From: Paenibacillus soyae
GTDB taxonomy: Bacteria > Bacillota > Bacilli > Paenibacillales > Paenibacillaceae
Assembly: GCF_024623455.1 (NCBI RefSeq)
Contig: NZ_JANIPJ010000009.1
Coordinates: 124,001-188,000, forward strand
Length of the DNA: 64,000 bases
Reading direction: 5' to 3'
A program made the translations under genes and the position numbers. Below are positions 48,408 to 58,329 of the stretch, in pieces. Numbering within the stretch: position 1 is the stretch's first letter; each line of letters opens with the position of its first letter. Below the pieces are notes generated by a model. That model made no database searches. It had not been told where the DNA came from and was given only the letters and a program-made list of their open reading frames with translations.

Positions 48408-49202
48408 TTGAAACAACGTTTGGTTACGGGGATTATCGCGGGAGCGTTTTTTTTAGCTCTTACCTTCATCGGTGGGGCATTCTACACGGGTTTGCTCGTG
48501 CTTCTCGCCATTATCGGATTTACTGAATATGCCAGAATGAACGGCGTTGCTCCGCTTCACCCTACGTCTTTGCTTGGGTACGCGGGGGTGCTGTATTTTA
48601 CGCTGCCATGGGAAACATGGGACGTCAGCTTGCCTTCTCCATTAACGATTCTATGGATGCTGGCGTTTCTTCTATTGGCAATAACCGTCATTACGAAAAA
48701 CAATACGACGATCGACGGAGCGGCTCTCATGCTGCTTGGGGCTCTATACGTCGGCTACGGCTTCTCCGCTATGATCTCGGTTCGCGCATTGGACGAACAC
48801 GGTTTGTTCTGGACGTTCCTCTCATTCGGCTGCATTTGGGCATCGGATGTGGGGGCGTATTTCGTCGGACGAGCTATCGGCAAGAGAAAGCTGTGGCCAT
48901 CAATCAGCCCTAACAAAACCATCGAAGGGGCTCTTGGGGGTGTCCTGCTGTCGCTGATCGTTGCTGTAATTTTCGCCTTTTTCAATCCTGAGGCGATTAC
49001 GATAGGGAAAGCGCTGATCATCGGCGTGTTAGCGGCCGTTGCCGGTCAATTCGGTGATCTTATTCAATCCGCATACAAACGTGTTCGGAATATAAAGGAT
49101 ACGGGGACTCTGCTGCCAGGCCATGGCGGCGTGCTCGATCGCTGCGACAGTTGGTTGATCGTCTTCCCTTTGCTGTTGCTCACGGAGCTTATTCCCGTTT
49201 AA
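48408..49202 (+). CDS. cdsA: Phosphatidate cytidylyltransferase
   Basis: CdsA makes CDP-diacylglycerol, the precursor of all phospholipids. The 264-residue membrane protein has about seven hydrophobic segments and the CTP-transferase signature SAYKRVRNIKDTG then LLPGHGGVLDRCDS near the C-terminus. It starts with TTG 26 bases after uppS. Confidence 0.96.
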   Translation: MKQRLVTGIIAGAFFLALTFIGGAFYTGLLVLLAIIGFTEYARMNGVAPLHPTSLLGYAGVLYFTLPWETWDVSLPSPLTILWMLAFLLLAITVITKNNTTIDGAALMLLGALYVGYGFSAMISVRALDEHGLFWTFLSFGCIWASDVGAYFVGRAIGKRKLWPSISPNKTIEGALGGVLLSLIVAVIFAFFNPEAITIGKALIIGVLAAVAGQFGDLIQSAYKRVRNIKDTGTLLPGHGGVLDRCDSWLIVFPLLLLTELIPV

Positions 49203-49293
49203 GTGAATGTACGAGAAGCTGCTTCGGACGTATGAACTTTAATGCTGAACATCGAAATTTCGAACTCTCATTTCAGGCGTTGGAGGAACTCTT

Positions 49294-50433
49294 TTGAAAA
49301 AAATCGCATTGCTAGGGTCGACCGGCTCCATCGGGACGCAAACGCTTGATATTGTCCGGCATCATCCGGAGCAGTTCCGGGTTACCGCTCTATCGGCGGG
49401 CGGGAATGTAGACCTTGCCGTCAAGCAAGCCAAGGAATTTAAGCCGGGCATTATCAGCTTAGCTTCGAAAGAGCTTGCGGATGAAGCTCGGCCGCATCTG
49501 CCTTCGGGCACGAAGGTCGTATACGGAGACGAAGGATTGATCGAAGTCGCGGCAGCGACCGATGCGGATACGGTCGTGACGGCCATCGTCGGAAGCCGCG
49601 GATTGCCTGCCACGCTGGCGGCGATTGAAGAGGGCAAAACAATAGGTCTCGCGAACAAGGAAACGCTTGTCACCGCGGGACATCTTGTCATGCAGCGCGC
49701 CAAACAACGCGGCGTTGCGATATTGCCGATCGACAGCGAGCACTCCGCTCTATTCCAATGCTTAAACGGTGAACGGAGAGCCGATGTGCTGGGCATCACG
49801 TTGACGGCTTCGGGAGGCTCGTTCCGGGACCGGACGCGGGCCGAGCTCGAAGGCGTCACCGTTGCCGAAGCGCTGAATCATCCGAACTGGTCGATGGGAG
49901 CCAAAATTACGATCGATTCGGCGACGATGGTGAACAAAGGGTTGGAGGTTATCGAAGCGAGATGGCTGTTCGATCTCGAGTACGACCGAATTAACGTGCT
50001 CATCCATCCGGAGAGCATTATTCATTCCTTTGTGGAATTCGTGGATCATAGCATCATCGCACAGCTAGGCATGCCGGATATGCGCGTGCCGATTCAGTAT
50101 GCGCTGACGTATCCGGGGCGCATGACGACGCCGACGGAACGACTTAACTTGGCGGATGTCGCGAAGCTTCAGTTCCGCGCGATGGACTATGAGCGGTACC
50201 CTTGTCTGAGACTCGCATTCGATTGCGGGCGAATGGGGCATTCGGCTCCAGCTGTGTACAATGCGGCCAACGAAATCGCAGTCGCTCGTTTCTTGAGAGG
50301 AGAGATTTCCTTCCTCGACATCGAACGGGTTCTGGAGACGGTAGTGGAACGGCATGATGCGCGCGAAATCTTCGATTTGGAATCGATTGCCGAAGTGGAT
50401 CAATGGGCGAGGGAGCTAGCGGCGACGGTGTGA
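49294..50433 (+). CDS. dxr: 1-deoxy-D-xylulose-5-phosphate reductoisomerase
   Basis: Dxr makes methylerythritol phosphate in the non-mevalonate isoprenoid pathway, which feeds UppS. The 379-residue protein has the NADPH-binding start KKIALLGSTGSIGTQTLDIV, the substrate motif LANKETLVTAG, IDSEHSALFQCLNGE and NPNWSMGAKITIDSATMVNK-like HPNWSMGAKITIDS. The TTG start follows TTGGAGGA. Confidence 0.97.
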   Translation: MKKIALLGSTGSIGTQTLDIVRHHPEQFRVTALSAGGNVDLAVKQAKEFKPGIISLASKELADEARPHLPSGTKVVYGDEGLIEVAAATDADTVVTAIVGSRGLPATLAAIEEGKTIGLANKETLVTAGHLVMQRAKQRGVAILPIDSEHSALFQCLNGERRADVLGITLTASGGSFRDRTRAELEGVTVAEALNHPNWSMGAKITIDSATMVNKGLEVIEARWLFDLEYDRINVLIHPESIIHSFVEFVDHSIIAQLGMPDMRVPIQYALTYPGRMTTPTERLNLADVAKLQFRAMDYERYPCLRLAFDCGRMGHSAPAVYNAANEIAVARFLRGEISFLDIERVLETVVERHDAREIFDLESIAEVDQWARELAATV

Positions 50434-50455
50434 CCCTACCCAAAAAGTGGTTCTC

Positions 50456-50483
50456 TTGTATCGGGCGGGAGAATAATGATAAT
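50456..50483 (+). promoter_or_regulatory. Possible promoter for rseP
   Basis: TTGTAT (50456-50461) and GATAAT (50478-50483) are 16 bases apart, shortly after dxr and about 38 bases before rseP. The -10 matches at five of six and the -35 at four of six. It would allow rseP and its followers to be expressed apart from dxr. Confidence 0.4.
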
Positions 50484-50521
50484 CTATGTACAGGCCGTAA
50501 CGAACAGGAGGCAACACTGCA

Positions 50522-51796
50522 ATGGGAATGATTGGGGTCGTTTTGTCGACAGTGCTCGTGTTTTTCGTCATTGTCACCATTCATGAATGGGGGCATTATT
50601 TTTTCGCCAAACGCGCAGGCATCTTGGTAAGAGAATTCGCGATAGGGTTTGGTCCTAAGCTATTCTCGGTCAAACGAGGCGAAACCCGATATACGCTGCG
50701 GCTCGTACCGGCCGGCGGCTTCGTTCGCATGGCTGGCGAGGATCCGGAAATCGTGGAGGTTCAGCCCGGACAGACCGTAGCCGTGAGAGTCAAAGATAAT
50801 CAAGTAACCCGTATCTATCTGGATCGTCTGGACGAACGCACGGGGACGGTTCGCGGCGAAGTGGAAACGGTTGATTTGGAACGGGACCTCGCGATCAAGC
50901 TTCTGATAGAAGGAGAATCCGAATCGTTCCAAGTCCATCCGCAGGCGCTGGTCATCTCGAAAGGAAAAGACACGCAAATCGCGCCGATCGACAGGCATTT
51001 CGGAAGCAAGCCCGTGCGCAAGCGCGCAATGGCTATATTTGCCGGTCCCATGATGAATTTTATTCTGGCTTTCGTGTTGTATGCCGTGTATGCTCAGATG
51101 GTGGGCATGCCGGTCGACAACCCGGATAAGCTGATCATCCGTACGATCGAGAGCAATATGCCGGCCGCGGGCGTCGACCTTAGAAAAGGCGATATCGTTG
51201 AATCCGTTGGCGGCGTGAAGATTGGCGCGGACCTCGAGAAAATGATCGACATGATCGGCAAGTCTCCCGGGACGCCGATTGAGATGAAGATCATCAGGGA
51301 AGGCCAGACGCATACGGTGCAAGTTACGCCGATGGCGAACGAGGATGGAATCGGCAAGGTCGGCATCAGCGCGACGCCGCCTATGCGGGCGGCAACGTTC
51401 GGAGAGACGATTACCCGGGCGGCCGATCTGATGAAGGTGTCGACGGAGTTTATATTCGAAAGCTTCAAAATGCTCATAACGGGCCAATTCAACTTCGACG
51501 ATCTTGGCGGACCGGTGCGCACGGCGAACGTGACGGCCGAAATCGCGAAGAAAGGAATCGTTCAACTCACTTCGTGGACGGCGCTGCTCAGCTTGTATTT
51601 AGGCATTTTCAACCTGCTGCCTGTTCCGGCACTGGATGGAAGCCGCCTTATTTTCCTCGGGCTGGAAGCCGTCAGGAGGAAGCCGATCGATCCGAACAAA
51701 GAAAGCATGGTCCATTTCATAGGCTTTGCGATGCTGATGCTATTGATGGTCGCCGTAACCTATAATGATATTTTACGATTAGTTCGAGGGGAGTAG
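50522..51796 (+). CDS. rseP: Site-2 metalloprotease RseP/RasP
   Basis: RseP cleaves membrane-embedded regulators and signal peptides within the bilayer. The 424-residue protein has the zinc motif HEWGH at residues 21-25 in the first helix (VTIHEWGHYFFAKRAG). A PDZ domain lies at about 195-270 (GDIVESVGGVKIGADLEKMI), and the second active-site motif NLLPVPALDGSRL lies near residue 365. It is longer than some homologues in the region between helix 1 and the PDZ domain. proS starts 11 bases on. Confidence 0.96.
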   Translation: MGMIGVVLSTVLVFFVIVTIHEWGHYFFAKRAGILVREFAIGFGPKLFSVKRGETRYTLRLVPAGGFVRMAGEDPEIVEVQPGQTVAVRVKDNQVTRIYLDRLDERTGTVRGEVETVDLERDLAIKLLIEGESESFQVHPQALVISKGKDTQIAPIDRHFGSKPVRKRAMAIFAGPMMNFILAFVLYAVYAQMVGMPVDNPDKLIIRTIESNMPAAGVDLRKGDIVESVGGVKIGADLEKMIDMIGKSPGTPIEMKIIREGQTHTVQVTPMANEDGIGKVGISATPPMRAATFGETITRAADLMKVSTEFIFESFKMLITGQFNFDDLGGPVRTANVTAEIAKKGIVQLTSWTALLSLYLGIFNLLPVPALDGSRLIFLGLEAVRRKPIDPNKESMVHFIGFAMLMLLMVAVTYNDILRLVRGE

Positions 51797-51806
51797 TCTG
51801 TCGCCC

Positions 51807-53255
51807 ATGTCCAAGGAAAAAGGTTTTGTTACCGAAATTACGCCGCAAAGCGAAGATTTCTCGAGATGGTATATCGATGTCATCAAAAAAGCGGAGCTTA
51901 TGGATTATTCGCCGGTACGTGGCTGCATCGTCTTCCGTCCGGAAGGCTATGAGCTGTGGGAGAACATCCAGCGCGATCTGGACCGCCGCTTCAAGGAAAC
52001 GGGCCACCGCAATGCTTACTTCCCTCTCTTCATCCCGGAGAGCTTCTTCCAGAAGGAGAAGGAGCATGTCGAAGGCTTCAATCCGGAGCTGCCGTGGGTA
52101 ACGGAAGCGGCGGGCGAGAAGCTCGAGGAACGGCTTGCCATCCGTCCGACTTCGGAGACGATGATCGGGCATATGTACGCGAAATGGATTCAGTCCTACC
52201 GCGATCTTCCGGTGCTCATTAACCAATGGGCTAACGTCGTACGCTGGGAGAAGCGCACGCTGCCGTTCCTTCGCACAAGCGAATTTCTCTGGCAAGAAGG
52301 ACATACGGCTCACGAGACCGAAGAGGAAGCGCGCCAGGAAACGATGCAAATGCTGGACGTCTATACCAGCTTTGTTGAGGATTTCTTAGCGATTCCGGTC
52401 ATCAAAGGCGAGAAGACGCCGTCTGAGCGATTCGCCGGAGCCGTGGATACTTATTCTATCGAAGCGATGATGAAGGACGGCCGCGCCGTGCAGGCGGGCA
52501 CGTCCCACTACCTTGGCAACAAGTTCGCCATCGCCTTCGACATCAAATATTTGGACCGCGAGAATACGCTGCAATATGCTCATACGACTTCATGGGGCGT
52601 CAGCACGCGCCTGATCGGCGCGCTTATCATGGTTCACGGCGATGACCGCGGATTGGCTCTGCCGCCGAAGGTTGCGCCGACGCAGGTCATCATGATTCCG
52701 ATCGGCCCTCCGAAGACGCGAGAGCAAGTGATCGGAAGAGTGGACGAGCTGTACGCGCAGCTGAAGAAAGCCGGCGTGCGCGTCAAGGTCGACGACCGTT
52801 CCGACGTGAGTCCGGGCTGGAAATTCAACGAATACGAAATGCGCGGCGTGCCGCTCCGCCTGGAGCTCGGTCCTCGCGATATGGAGAACGGCGTCGTTGT
52901 TCTCGTCTCGCGGATTACCGGAGAGAAACGAATCGTTCAACAGGATAATCTGGTTGCCGAAGTCGAGAAGATGCTGGAAGAAACGCATCAGGAAATGTTC
53001 AACCGCGCGAAAGCGTTCCGCGAAGACAATTCCCGTAGCGTAGACACCCTGGACGAAATGAAGTCGTTCCTCGAGGAACAGCGCGGCTTCGTAGAAGCCG
53101 GATGGTGCGGTTCCGCGGCGTGCGAGAAGCAGGTTAAAGAAGAAACGGGGGCGACGAGCCGGAACATTCCGTTCGAGCCGTCCACCTCGAAGCCGTCGTG
53201 TCTAGTATGCGGCGACGAAGCCAAACACACCGTCGTTTTCGCGCGTGCTTATTAG
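51807..53255 (+). CDS. proS: Prolyl-tRNA synthetase, compact archaeal/eukaryal-like class
   Basis: ProRS charges tRNA-Pro. The 482-residue protein has class II motifs (WENIQRDLDRRFKETGHRNA; RWEKRTLPFLRTSEFLWQEG; TSWGVSTRLIGALIMVHGDD) but no room for the INS editing domain of typical bacterial ProRS (about 565 residues). The C-terminus has a Cys-based zinc-like module (CGSAAC, then CLVCG) and ends in Tyr (ARAY), as in the archaeal/eukaryal-like type. Proline-tRNA editing, if present, must come from elsewhere. It lies at the normal proS locus. Confidence 0.95.
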   Translation: MSKEKGFVTEITPQSEDFSRWYIDVIKKAELMDYSPVRGCIVFRPEGYELWENIQRDLDRRFKETGHRNAYFPLFIPESFFQKEKEHVEGFNPELPWVTEAAGEKLEERLAIRPTSETMIGHMYAKWIQSYRDLPVLINQWANVVRWEKRTLPFLRTSEFLWQEGHTAHETEEEARQETMQMLDVYTSFVEDFLAIPVIKGEKTPSERFAGAVDTYSIEAMMKDGRAVQAGTSHYLGNKFAIAFDIKYLDRENTLQYAHTTSWGVSTRLIGALIMVHGDDRGLALPPKVAPTQVIMIPIGPPKTREQVIGRVDELYAQLKKAGVRVKVDDRSDVSPGWKFNEYEMRGVPLRLELGPRDMENGVVVLVSRITGEKRIVQQDNLVAEVEKMLEETHQEMFNRAKAFREDNSRSVDTLDEMKSFLEEQRGFVEAGWCGSAACEKQVKEETGATSRNIPFEPSTSKPSCLVCGDEAKHTVVFARAY

Positions 53256-53353
53256 ATGTGAGTTCAAAAAGTTCAGTTTTATTAAAAGCGGACTTTTTGA
53301 ACGACCTTATTAAGAACTGTTTTCGGTTCGGATTAGGGCAGGAGTTGAAAGTG

Positions 53354-56300
53354 ATGAGCCAAACCGGCGACAAGCGTCAGCGCTTCGAGCTGCTTCTGCA
53401 GCAAGCGGGGCTGCCGCATGAACTAATTCAGTCCTATTTTCAAGATGGATATATCGATCAAGTGATCGTTAGCAGCACTAACAGAGAATGGACGTTTTGC
53501 ATCCGCAAAACGTCCATGGTTCCTTTGCAAGCCTATAATGGGTTATGCCAGGCGGTTCGGAGGAAGTTCGAGCATATCGCCGCGATAACCTTCGTCTTTC
53601 AATACGATCCTATCGTAGAGACCGAAAATATCGTTATGCAGTACTGGCCGCTCTTCATGGAATGGGCGCAAAGAGAAATCGCCTCCGTAAACGGCTGGCT
53701 GGTGAAAGCCTCCATCGAAGCGCAGGGAGACGGCATTACGCTTGCCTTGATGGATTCAACCGGCCTGGAGCTGGCGCGCAAGAAGCAGGTTGACGAAGCG
53801 ATCGTTTCTTTCTACAAGACCCACTTTGACCGCGATTGCAGAGTGAAAATGATCGTGGGTGAAGCAAGGGCGGAAATCTATGAAGAATTCCAGCAGAAGA
53901 TTGTGCAGGAAGAGCGCAACGTCGTCCAGCAGCTGATGGCGGACGCGATGGTCGAATCCGCCTCCGCCGAGGAGGACGGCGACGAGGTTGTCCGTCTGGC
54001 CGTCGGCTACGACATTCGCGAAGAAGCCGTGCCTCTTATGAACATTCAGGACGAAGAGAAGAAGATTACGGTGCAAGGCTCCGTATTCGGATTGGATGTG
54101 AAGGAGCTGCGTAACGGCAGCACGCTCTTCACGTTCAACGTAACAGATTTCTCGGATTCTATCGCCATGAAGATGTTCGCCAAGACAAAGGAAGACGTCA
54201 AAATTCTGTCTCAGCTGGCTAACGGCAAATGGGTGAAAGCCCGCGGACGGATCGAATACGACCGTTTCATGCAGGAGCCGGAGCTTGTTATGATGCCGAA
54301 CGATCTGCATGAAATCAATTCTCCGCCGGAGCGGATGGACAAGGCCGAAGAGAAGCGGGTCGAATTCCATCTTCATACGACGATGAGCACGATGGACGCG
54401 GTCACGCCGATCGGCGATTATGTAAAGATGGCGGCCAAATGGGGCCACAAGGCGATCGCCGTCACGGATCACAGCAACGTGCAATGCTTCCCGGATGCGG
54501 TGAAAGCGGCCAAGAAGCACGGCATGAAGGTGCTGTTCGGCTTGGAGGGGAACGTGGTTAACGACGCGGTGCCGATGGTGCTGAATTCACGCTCCGAGAC
54601 GATGGCGACGGCGACTTATATTGTCTTCGATATCGAGACGACGGGATTGTCCGTCATGAACAACAAAATTATCGAGCTTGCGGGCGTACGGATGCGGGAA
54701 GGTAAGGAAGTAGACCGATTCTCGACCTTCATCAACCCGCACGAGAAGATCCCTTATCATATTCAGCAGCTAACCAATATTAACGACGAGATGGTGAAGG
54801 ACGCTCCCGAGCTTGAGCCGATGCTTCGCGAGTTCGTCGAGTTTATCGGTGACGATATTCTCGTTGCCCATAACGCGAGATTCGATATCGGCTTCATTCA
54901 GGCGAACCTGAAAACGATCGGTCTCCCGGAATTAACGAATCCCGTGCTAGACACGTTGGAGCTGGCAAGATTCCTTCACCCTACGATGAAGAATCATAGG
55001 CTCAACACGCTTGCCGACAAGTACAAAATCAGTCTTGAAAATCATCACCGCGCCATCGACGACTCGATCGCCCTGGGCGGCGTGTTGTTCGGATTGATCG
55101 GAGACGCGGCGGAACGCAACATCAAAGACCTGCATCAGCTTAATGATTACGTGGGACTTGATCTTTCGAACCAGAGACCGTTCCATTGCAATATTTACGC
55201 TCTTAATGCGATAGGGAAGAAGAACTTATTCCGTTTAATTTCATTATCTCATACCGACTATTTCAAGAAGGTAGCCACCATCCCGAAAAGCAAGCTCGTG
55301 GAATTGCGAGAAGGTCTACTCATCATATCCGGCTGCGAGAAAGGCGAGTTTTTCGAGACGGTGCTGAACAAATCGTACGACGAAGCCAAGGAAGTGGCTG
55401 AATTCTACGATGTGCTCGAAATTCAGCCAATCGATTTCTACATGCACCTCGTGGAGAAGGGACTCGTCGGCAGCCGCGCGGAGCTGGAGGAAGCGATGCG
55501 CCGAATCTGCCAGATCGGAGACGAGCTAGGCAAGAAGGTGATCGCGACCGGCAACGTGCATTATTTGAACCCGCGGGACAAGCTGTACCGCGATATTACG
55601 ATCCACGGCATAACGGGCTTCAGTCCGTTGAAAAATCAGCGAAAGCCGGACGCTCATCTGAGAACCACGGACGAGATGCTGGAGGAGTTCAAGTTCCTGG
55701 GCGAAGCCCGCGCCAAGGAAGTCGTTGTGACGAATACGTCCGAGCTGGCGGACCGCTTCGAGACGTACGACATGTTCCCGAAGGAGCTGTTCACGCCTAA
55801 CATCGAAGGGGCGGACGAAGAAATCCGCAACACTTGCTACGAAACAGCCAAATCGATGTACGGGGACAATCTTCCGCAGGTCGTCATCGACCGGCTGGAG
55901 AAAGAGCTTGTCCCGATCATTAAGTACAAGTTCTCCGCGAACTATTTGATTTCCGAGAAGCTGGTCAAAAAATCGAACCGGGACGGCTACTTGGTCGGCT
56001 CCAGGGGATCCGTAGGCTCCTCCGTCGTCGCCACGTTCCTCGGCATATCCGAGGTTAATCCGCTTCCTGCGCATTATCTCTGCCTGAATAAGGAATGCAA
56101 GCACAGCGAATGGTTCCTCGACGGCAGCGTGCCGAGCGGCTTCGACCTTCCCGCCAAGGATTGCCCGGACTGCGGCAAGCCTATGAAAGGCGAAGGACAG
56201 GATATTCCGTTCGAGACGTTCCTGGGCTTCAAAGGCGACAAGGTCCCCGATATCGATCTTAACTTCTCGGGCGAATATCAGCCGATCGCGCATAACTTCA

Positions 56301-57670
56301 CCAAGGAGATGTTCGGGGAGAAATGCGTGTACCGCGCGGGAACGATCGGCACCGTCGCGGAGAAGACGGCGTACGGCTTCGCGAAGAAATACGAGGAAGA
56401 GCATCACAAGAAGTGGCGGGGAGCGGAGCTCGCGAGACTGGCGAGCGGCTGTACCGGCGTGAAGCGAAGCACCGGACAGCATCCGGGCGGCATCGTCGTC
56501 GTTCCCGATTATATCGAAGTGGAAGACGTCACGCCGGTGCAGTATCCGGCCGACGATACGTCGGCGGAATGGAAGACGACGCATTTCGACTACCACGCCT
56601 TCGACGAAAACTTGCTGAAGCTCGATATTCTGGGGCACGATGATCCGACGATGATGCGCATGCTGCAGGATTTGACCGGCGTCGATCCGACGACGATCCC
56701 GATGAACGATCCGAAGGTCATGAGCATGTTCAACTCGACGGAAGCGCTCGGGGTACGGCCGGATCAGATCAAATCTTCCGTCGCCACCTACGGGGTTCCG
56801 GAGATGGGAACGAAGTTCGTTCGTCAGATGCTTCAGGAGACGCAGCCGTCTTCGTTCGCCGACTTGCTCCAAATTTCCGGTCTGTCCCACGGGACGGGCG
56901 TATGGCTCGGCAACGCGCAGGAGCTCATCAAGAACGGAACGTGCAACATCAAAACCGTTATCGGCTGCCGCGACGACATCATGTTATACCTGATCTACAA
57001 AGCGGGCATGGATGCCGGCCTGGCCTTCAAAATTACGGAGAGCGTTCGTAAGGGTAAGGGCCTCACGCAGGAATGGATCGACGAAATGAAGCGCTGCAAG
57101 GTGCCGCAATGGTACATCGATTCCTGTCTGCGCATCGAATACATGTTCCCGAAGGCGCACGCGGCGGCCTACGTTATTTCCGCGGTGCGCACGGCCTTCT
57201 TCAAACTTTATTATCCGATTCAGTATTACGCGACGTACTTTACGGTCCGCGCCGACGATTTCGATCTCGAGCTGCTCTGCCAAGGCTACGATGCGATCTA
57301 CCGCAAGCTGGTGGAGATCGAGGCCAAAGGCTTCAACGCGACGCCGAAAGAGAAAAACATGGTGTCGCAGCTGGAGATGTCGCTGGAAATGACGGCGAGA
57401 GGCTTCTCCTTCAAGCCGATCGACCTGTATCGCTCCGACGCGATCAAGTTCCAGGTTGACGGCGACTCGCTGATCCCGCCGTTCGCCGCGATTGCGGGCA
57501 TCGGCGATAACGCCGCGCGCAACATCGCCGCCGCAAGAAACGATGGAGAGTTTTTGTCCATCGAGGACTTCCAGATGAAGTCGAAAGCGACGAAGACGAT
57601 CATAGAGGTACTAAATGGCATGGGCTGCTTCCGCGGCTTGCCGGAGTCGAACCAGCTATCTTTGTTTTAG
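53354..57670 (+). CDS. polC: DNA polymerase III alpha subunit, PolC type
   Basis: PolC is the replicative polymerase of low-GC Gram-positives. From ATG 53354 it is 1438 residues, the usual length. Features in order: an OB-fold region (about 230-330), a PHP domain (FHLHTTMST; His339, His341) split by a 3'-5' exonuclease (VFDIETTGLS; Asp426, Glu428), a Cys4 zinc motif (CLNKECKH, CPDCGK), and the polymerase core (DIDLNFSGEYQ). The open frame extends to 53198, but AGGAG before 53354 decides the start. Confidence 0.97.
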   Translation: MSQTGDKRQRFELLLQQAGLPHELIQSYFQDGYIDQVIVSSTNREWTFCIRKTSMVPLQAYNGLCQAVRRKFEHIAAITFVFQYDPIVETENIVMQYWPLFMEWAQREIASVNGWLVKASIEAQGDGITLALMDSTGLELARKKQVDEAIVSFYKTHFDRDCRVKMIVGEARAEIYEEFQQKIVQEERNVVQQLMADAMVESASAEEDGDEVVRLAVGYDIREEAVPLMNIQDEEKKITVQGSVFGLDVKELRNGSTLFTFNVTDFSDSIAMKMFAKTKEDVKILSQLANGKWVKARGRIEYDRFMQEPELVMMPNDLHEINSPPERMDKAEEKRVEFHLHTTMSTMDAVTPIGDYVKMAAKWGHKAIAVTDHSNVQCFPDAVKAAKKHGMKVLFGLEGNVVNDAVPMVLNSRSETMATATYIVFDIETTGLSVMNNKIIELAGVRMREGKEVDRFSTFINPHEKIPYHIQQLTNINDEMVKDAPELEPMLREFVEFIGDDILVAHNARFDIGFIQANLKTIGLPELTNPVLDTLELARFLHPTMKNHRLNTLADKYKISLENHHRAIDDSIALGGVLFGLIGDAAERNIKDLHQLNDYVGLDLSNQRPFHCNIYALNAIGKKNLFRLISLSHTDYFKKVATIPKSKLVELREGLLIISGCEKGEFFETVLNKSYDEAKEVAEFYDVLEIQPIDFYMHLVEKGLVGSRAELEEAMRRICQIGDELGKKVIATGNVHYLNPRDKLYRDITIHGITGFSPLKNQRKPDAHLRTTDEMLEEFKFLGEARAKEVVVTNTSELADRFETYDMFPKELFTPNIEGADEEIRNTCYETAKSMYGDNLPQVVIDRLEKELVPIIKYKFSANYLISEKLVKKSNRDGYLVGSRGSVGSSVVATFLGISEVNPLPAHYLCLNKECKHSEWFLDGSVPSGFDLPAKDCPDCGKPMKGEGQDIPFETFLGFKGDKVPDIDLNFSGEYQPIAHNFTKEMFGEKCVYRAGTIGTVAEKTAYGFAKKYEEEHHKKWRGAELARLASGCTGVKRSTGQHPGGIVVVPDYIEVEDVTPVQYPADDTSAEWKTTHFDYHAFDENLLKLDILGHDDPTMMRMLQDLTGVDPTTIPMNDPKVMSMFNSTEALGVRPDQIKSSVATYGVPEMGTKFVRQMLQETQPSSFADLLQISGLSHGTGVWLGNAQELIKNGTCNIKTVIGCRDDIMLYLIYKAGMDAGLAFKITESVRKGKGLTQEWIDEMKRCKVPQWYIDSCLRIEYMFPKAHAAAYVISAVRTAFFKLYYPIQYYATYFTVRADDFDLELLCQGYDAIYRKLVEIEAKGFNATPKEKNMVSQLEMSLEMTARGFSFKPIDLYRSDAIKFQVDGDSLIPPFAAIAGIGDNAARNIAAARNDGEFLSIEDFQMKSKATKTIIEVLNGMGCFRGLPESNQLSLF

Positions 57671-57690
57671 GGTCAGCTAGAAATCATTTC

Positions 57691-57719
57691 TTGTCACGTA
57701 TTAGCGATTATGTTATAAT
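57691..57719 (+). promoter_or_regulatory. Strong SigA promoter for rimP-nusA-infB
   Basis: TTGTCA (57691-57696) and TATAAT (57714-57719) are separated by exactly 17 bases. The -10 is perfect and the -35 matches at five of six. Transcription would begin near 57726, giving a leader of about 105 bases before rimP. Confidence 0.85.
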
Positions 57720-57755
57720 TTTTGTGGCAATGATGAGGATAGATTCTTGATGCAG

Positions 57756-57777
57756 AAGAGTGGGGAAACCCACTCTT
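57756..57777 (+). promoter_or_regulatory. GAAA-capped leader hairpin before rimP
   Basis: AAGAGTGGG and CCCACTCTT form a 9-base perfect stem closed by a GAAA tetraloop, about 30 bases after the predicted start. TTACGTTTTG follows, a weak terminator tail. In B. subtilis, NusA lowers its own operon by termination in the leader, and this hairpin is a good candidate for the same. Confidence 0.65.
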
Positions 57778-57831
57778 TACGTTTTGTATTCGGCAATATC
57801 ACATTGCACCCACACAGGAGGTTTTTTCATT

Positions 57832-58293
57832 TTGAGCACATCCACTATCAAATCCGCTGTTGAGGCTTTGGTTCAGCCATACCTTAACGATAATGGCTTT
57901 GAGCTGGTCGACATTGAATATATCAAGGAAGGCAGCAATTGGTTCTTGCGCATATTCGTAGACAAGGAAGGCGGCATCGACATCGACGAGTGCGGACGGA
58001 TCAGCGAATTCGTAAGCGAGCAACTCGACAAAAACGATCCGATCTCCGGCGCTTATTTCCTGGAGGTTTCGTCTCCGGGCGCGGAAAGACCGCTTAAGAA
58101 GCCCGAGGACGTACGCAAGGCCGTCGGCAAATTCGTTCTTGTCACTACATACGAGCCGGTAGACGGCGCCAAAGAATTCGAAGGCCATCTGGTGTCGTTC
58201 GACGGGGACACGGTTGTCGTGAAGACCGGCAAAAAAGAACACAGCATTCCTTACGGCAAAGTCGCTAGCGCAAGACTCGCCATTCAATTTTAA
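57832..58293 (+). CDS. rimP: Ribosome maturation factor RimP
   Basis: RimP helps assemble the 30S subunit. From TTG 57832 it is 153 residues, with GFELVDIEYIKEGSNWFLRI, IDIDECGRISEFVSEQLD and FLEVSSPGAERPLKKPED, all family motifs. AGGAGG lies ten bases upstream; the open frame reaches 57760 without support. It begins the translation/transcription operon. Confidence 0.96.
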   Translation: MSTSTIKSAVEALVQPYLNDNGFELVDIEYIKEGSNWFLRIFVDKEGGIDIDECGRISEFVSEQLDKNDPISGAYFLEVSSPGAERPLKKPEDVRKAVGKFVLVTTYEPVDGAKEFEGHLVSFDGDTVVVKTGKKEHSIPYGKVASARLAIQF

Positions 58294-58329
58294 TTTTTCT
58301 TCTATTATGAAAGGGGGACCAACGTTCCA

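Noticed and set aside
55526..56890. A 454-residue minus-strand frame inside polC
   Set aside because: Antisense to conserved polymerase domains; its Arg/His-rich translation is what a GC-rich antisense frame gives.
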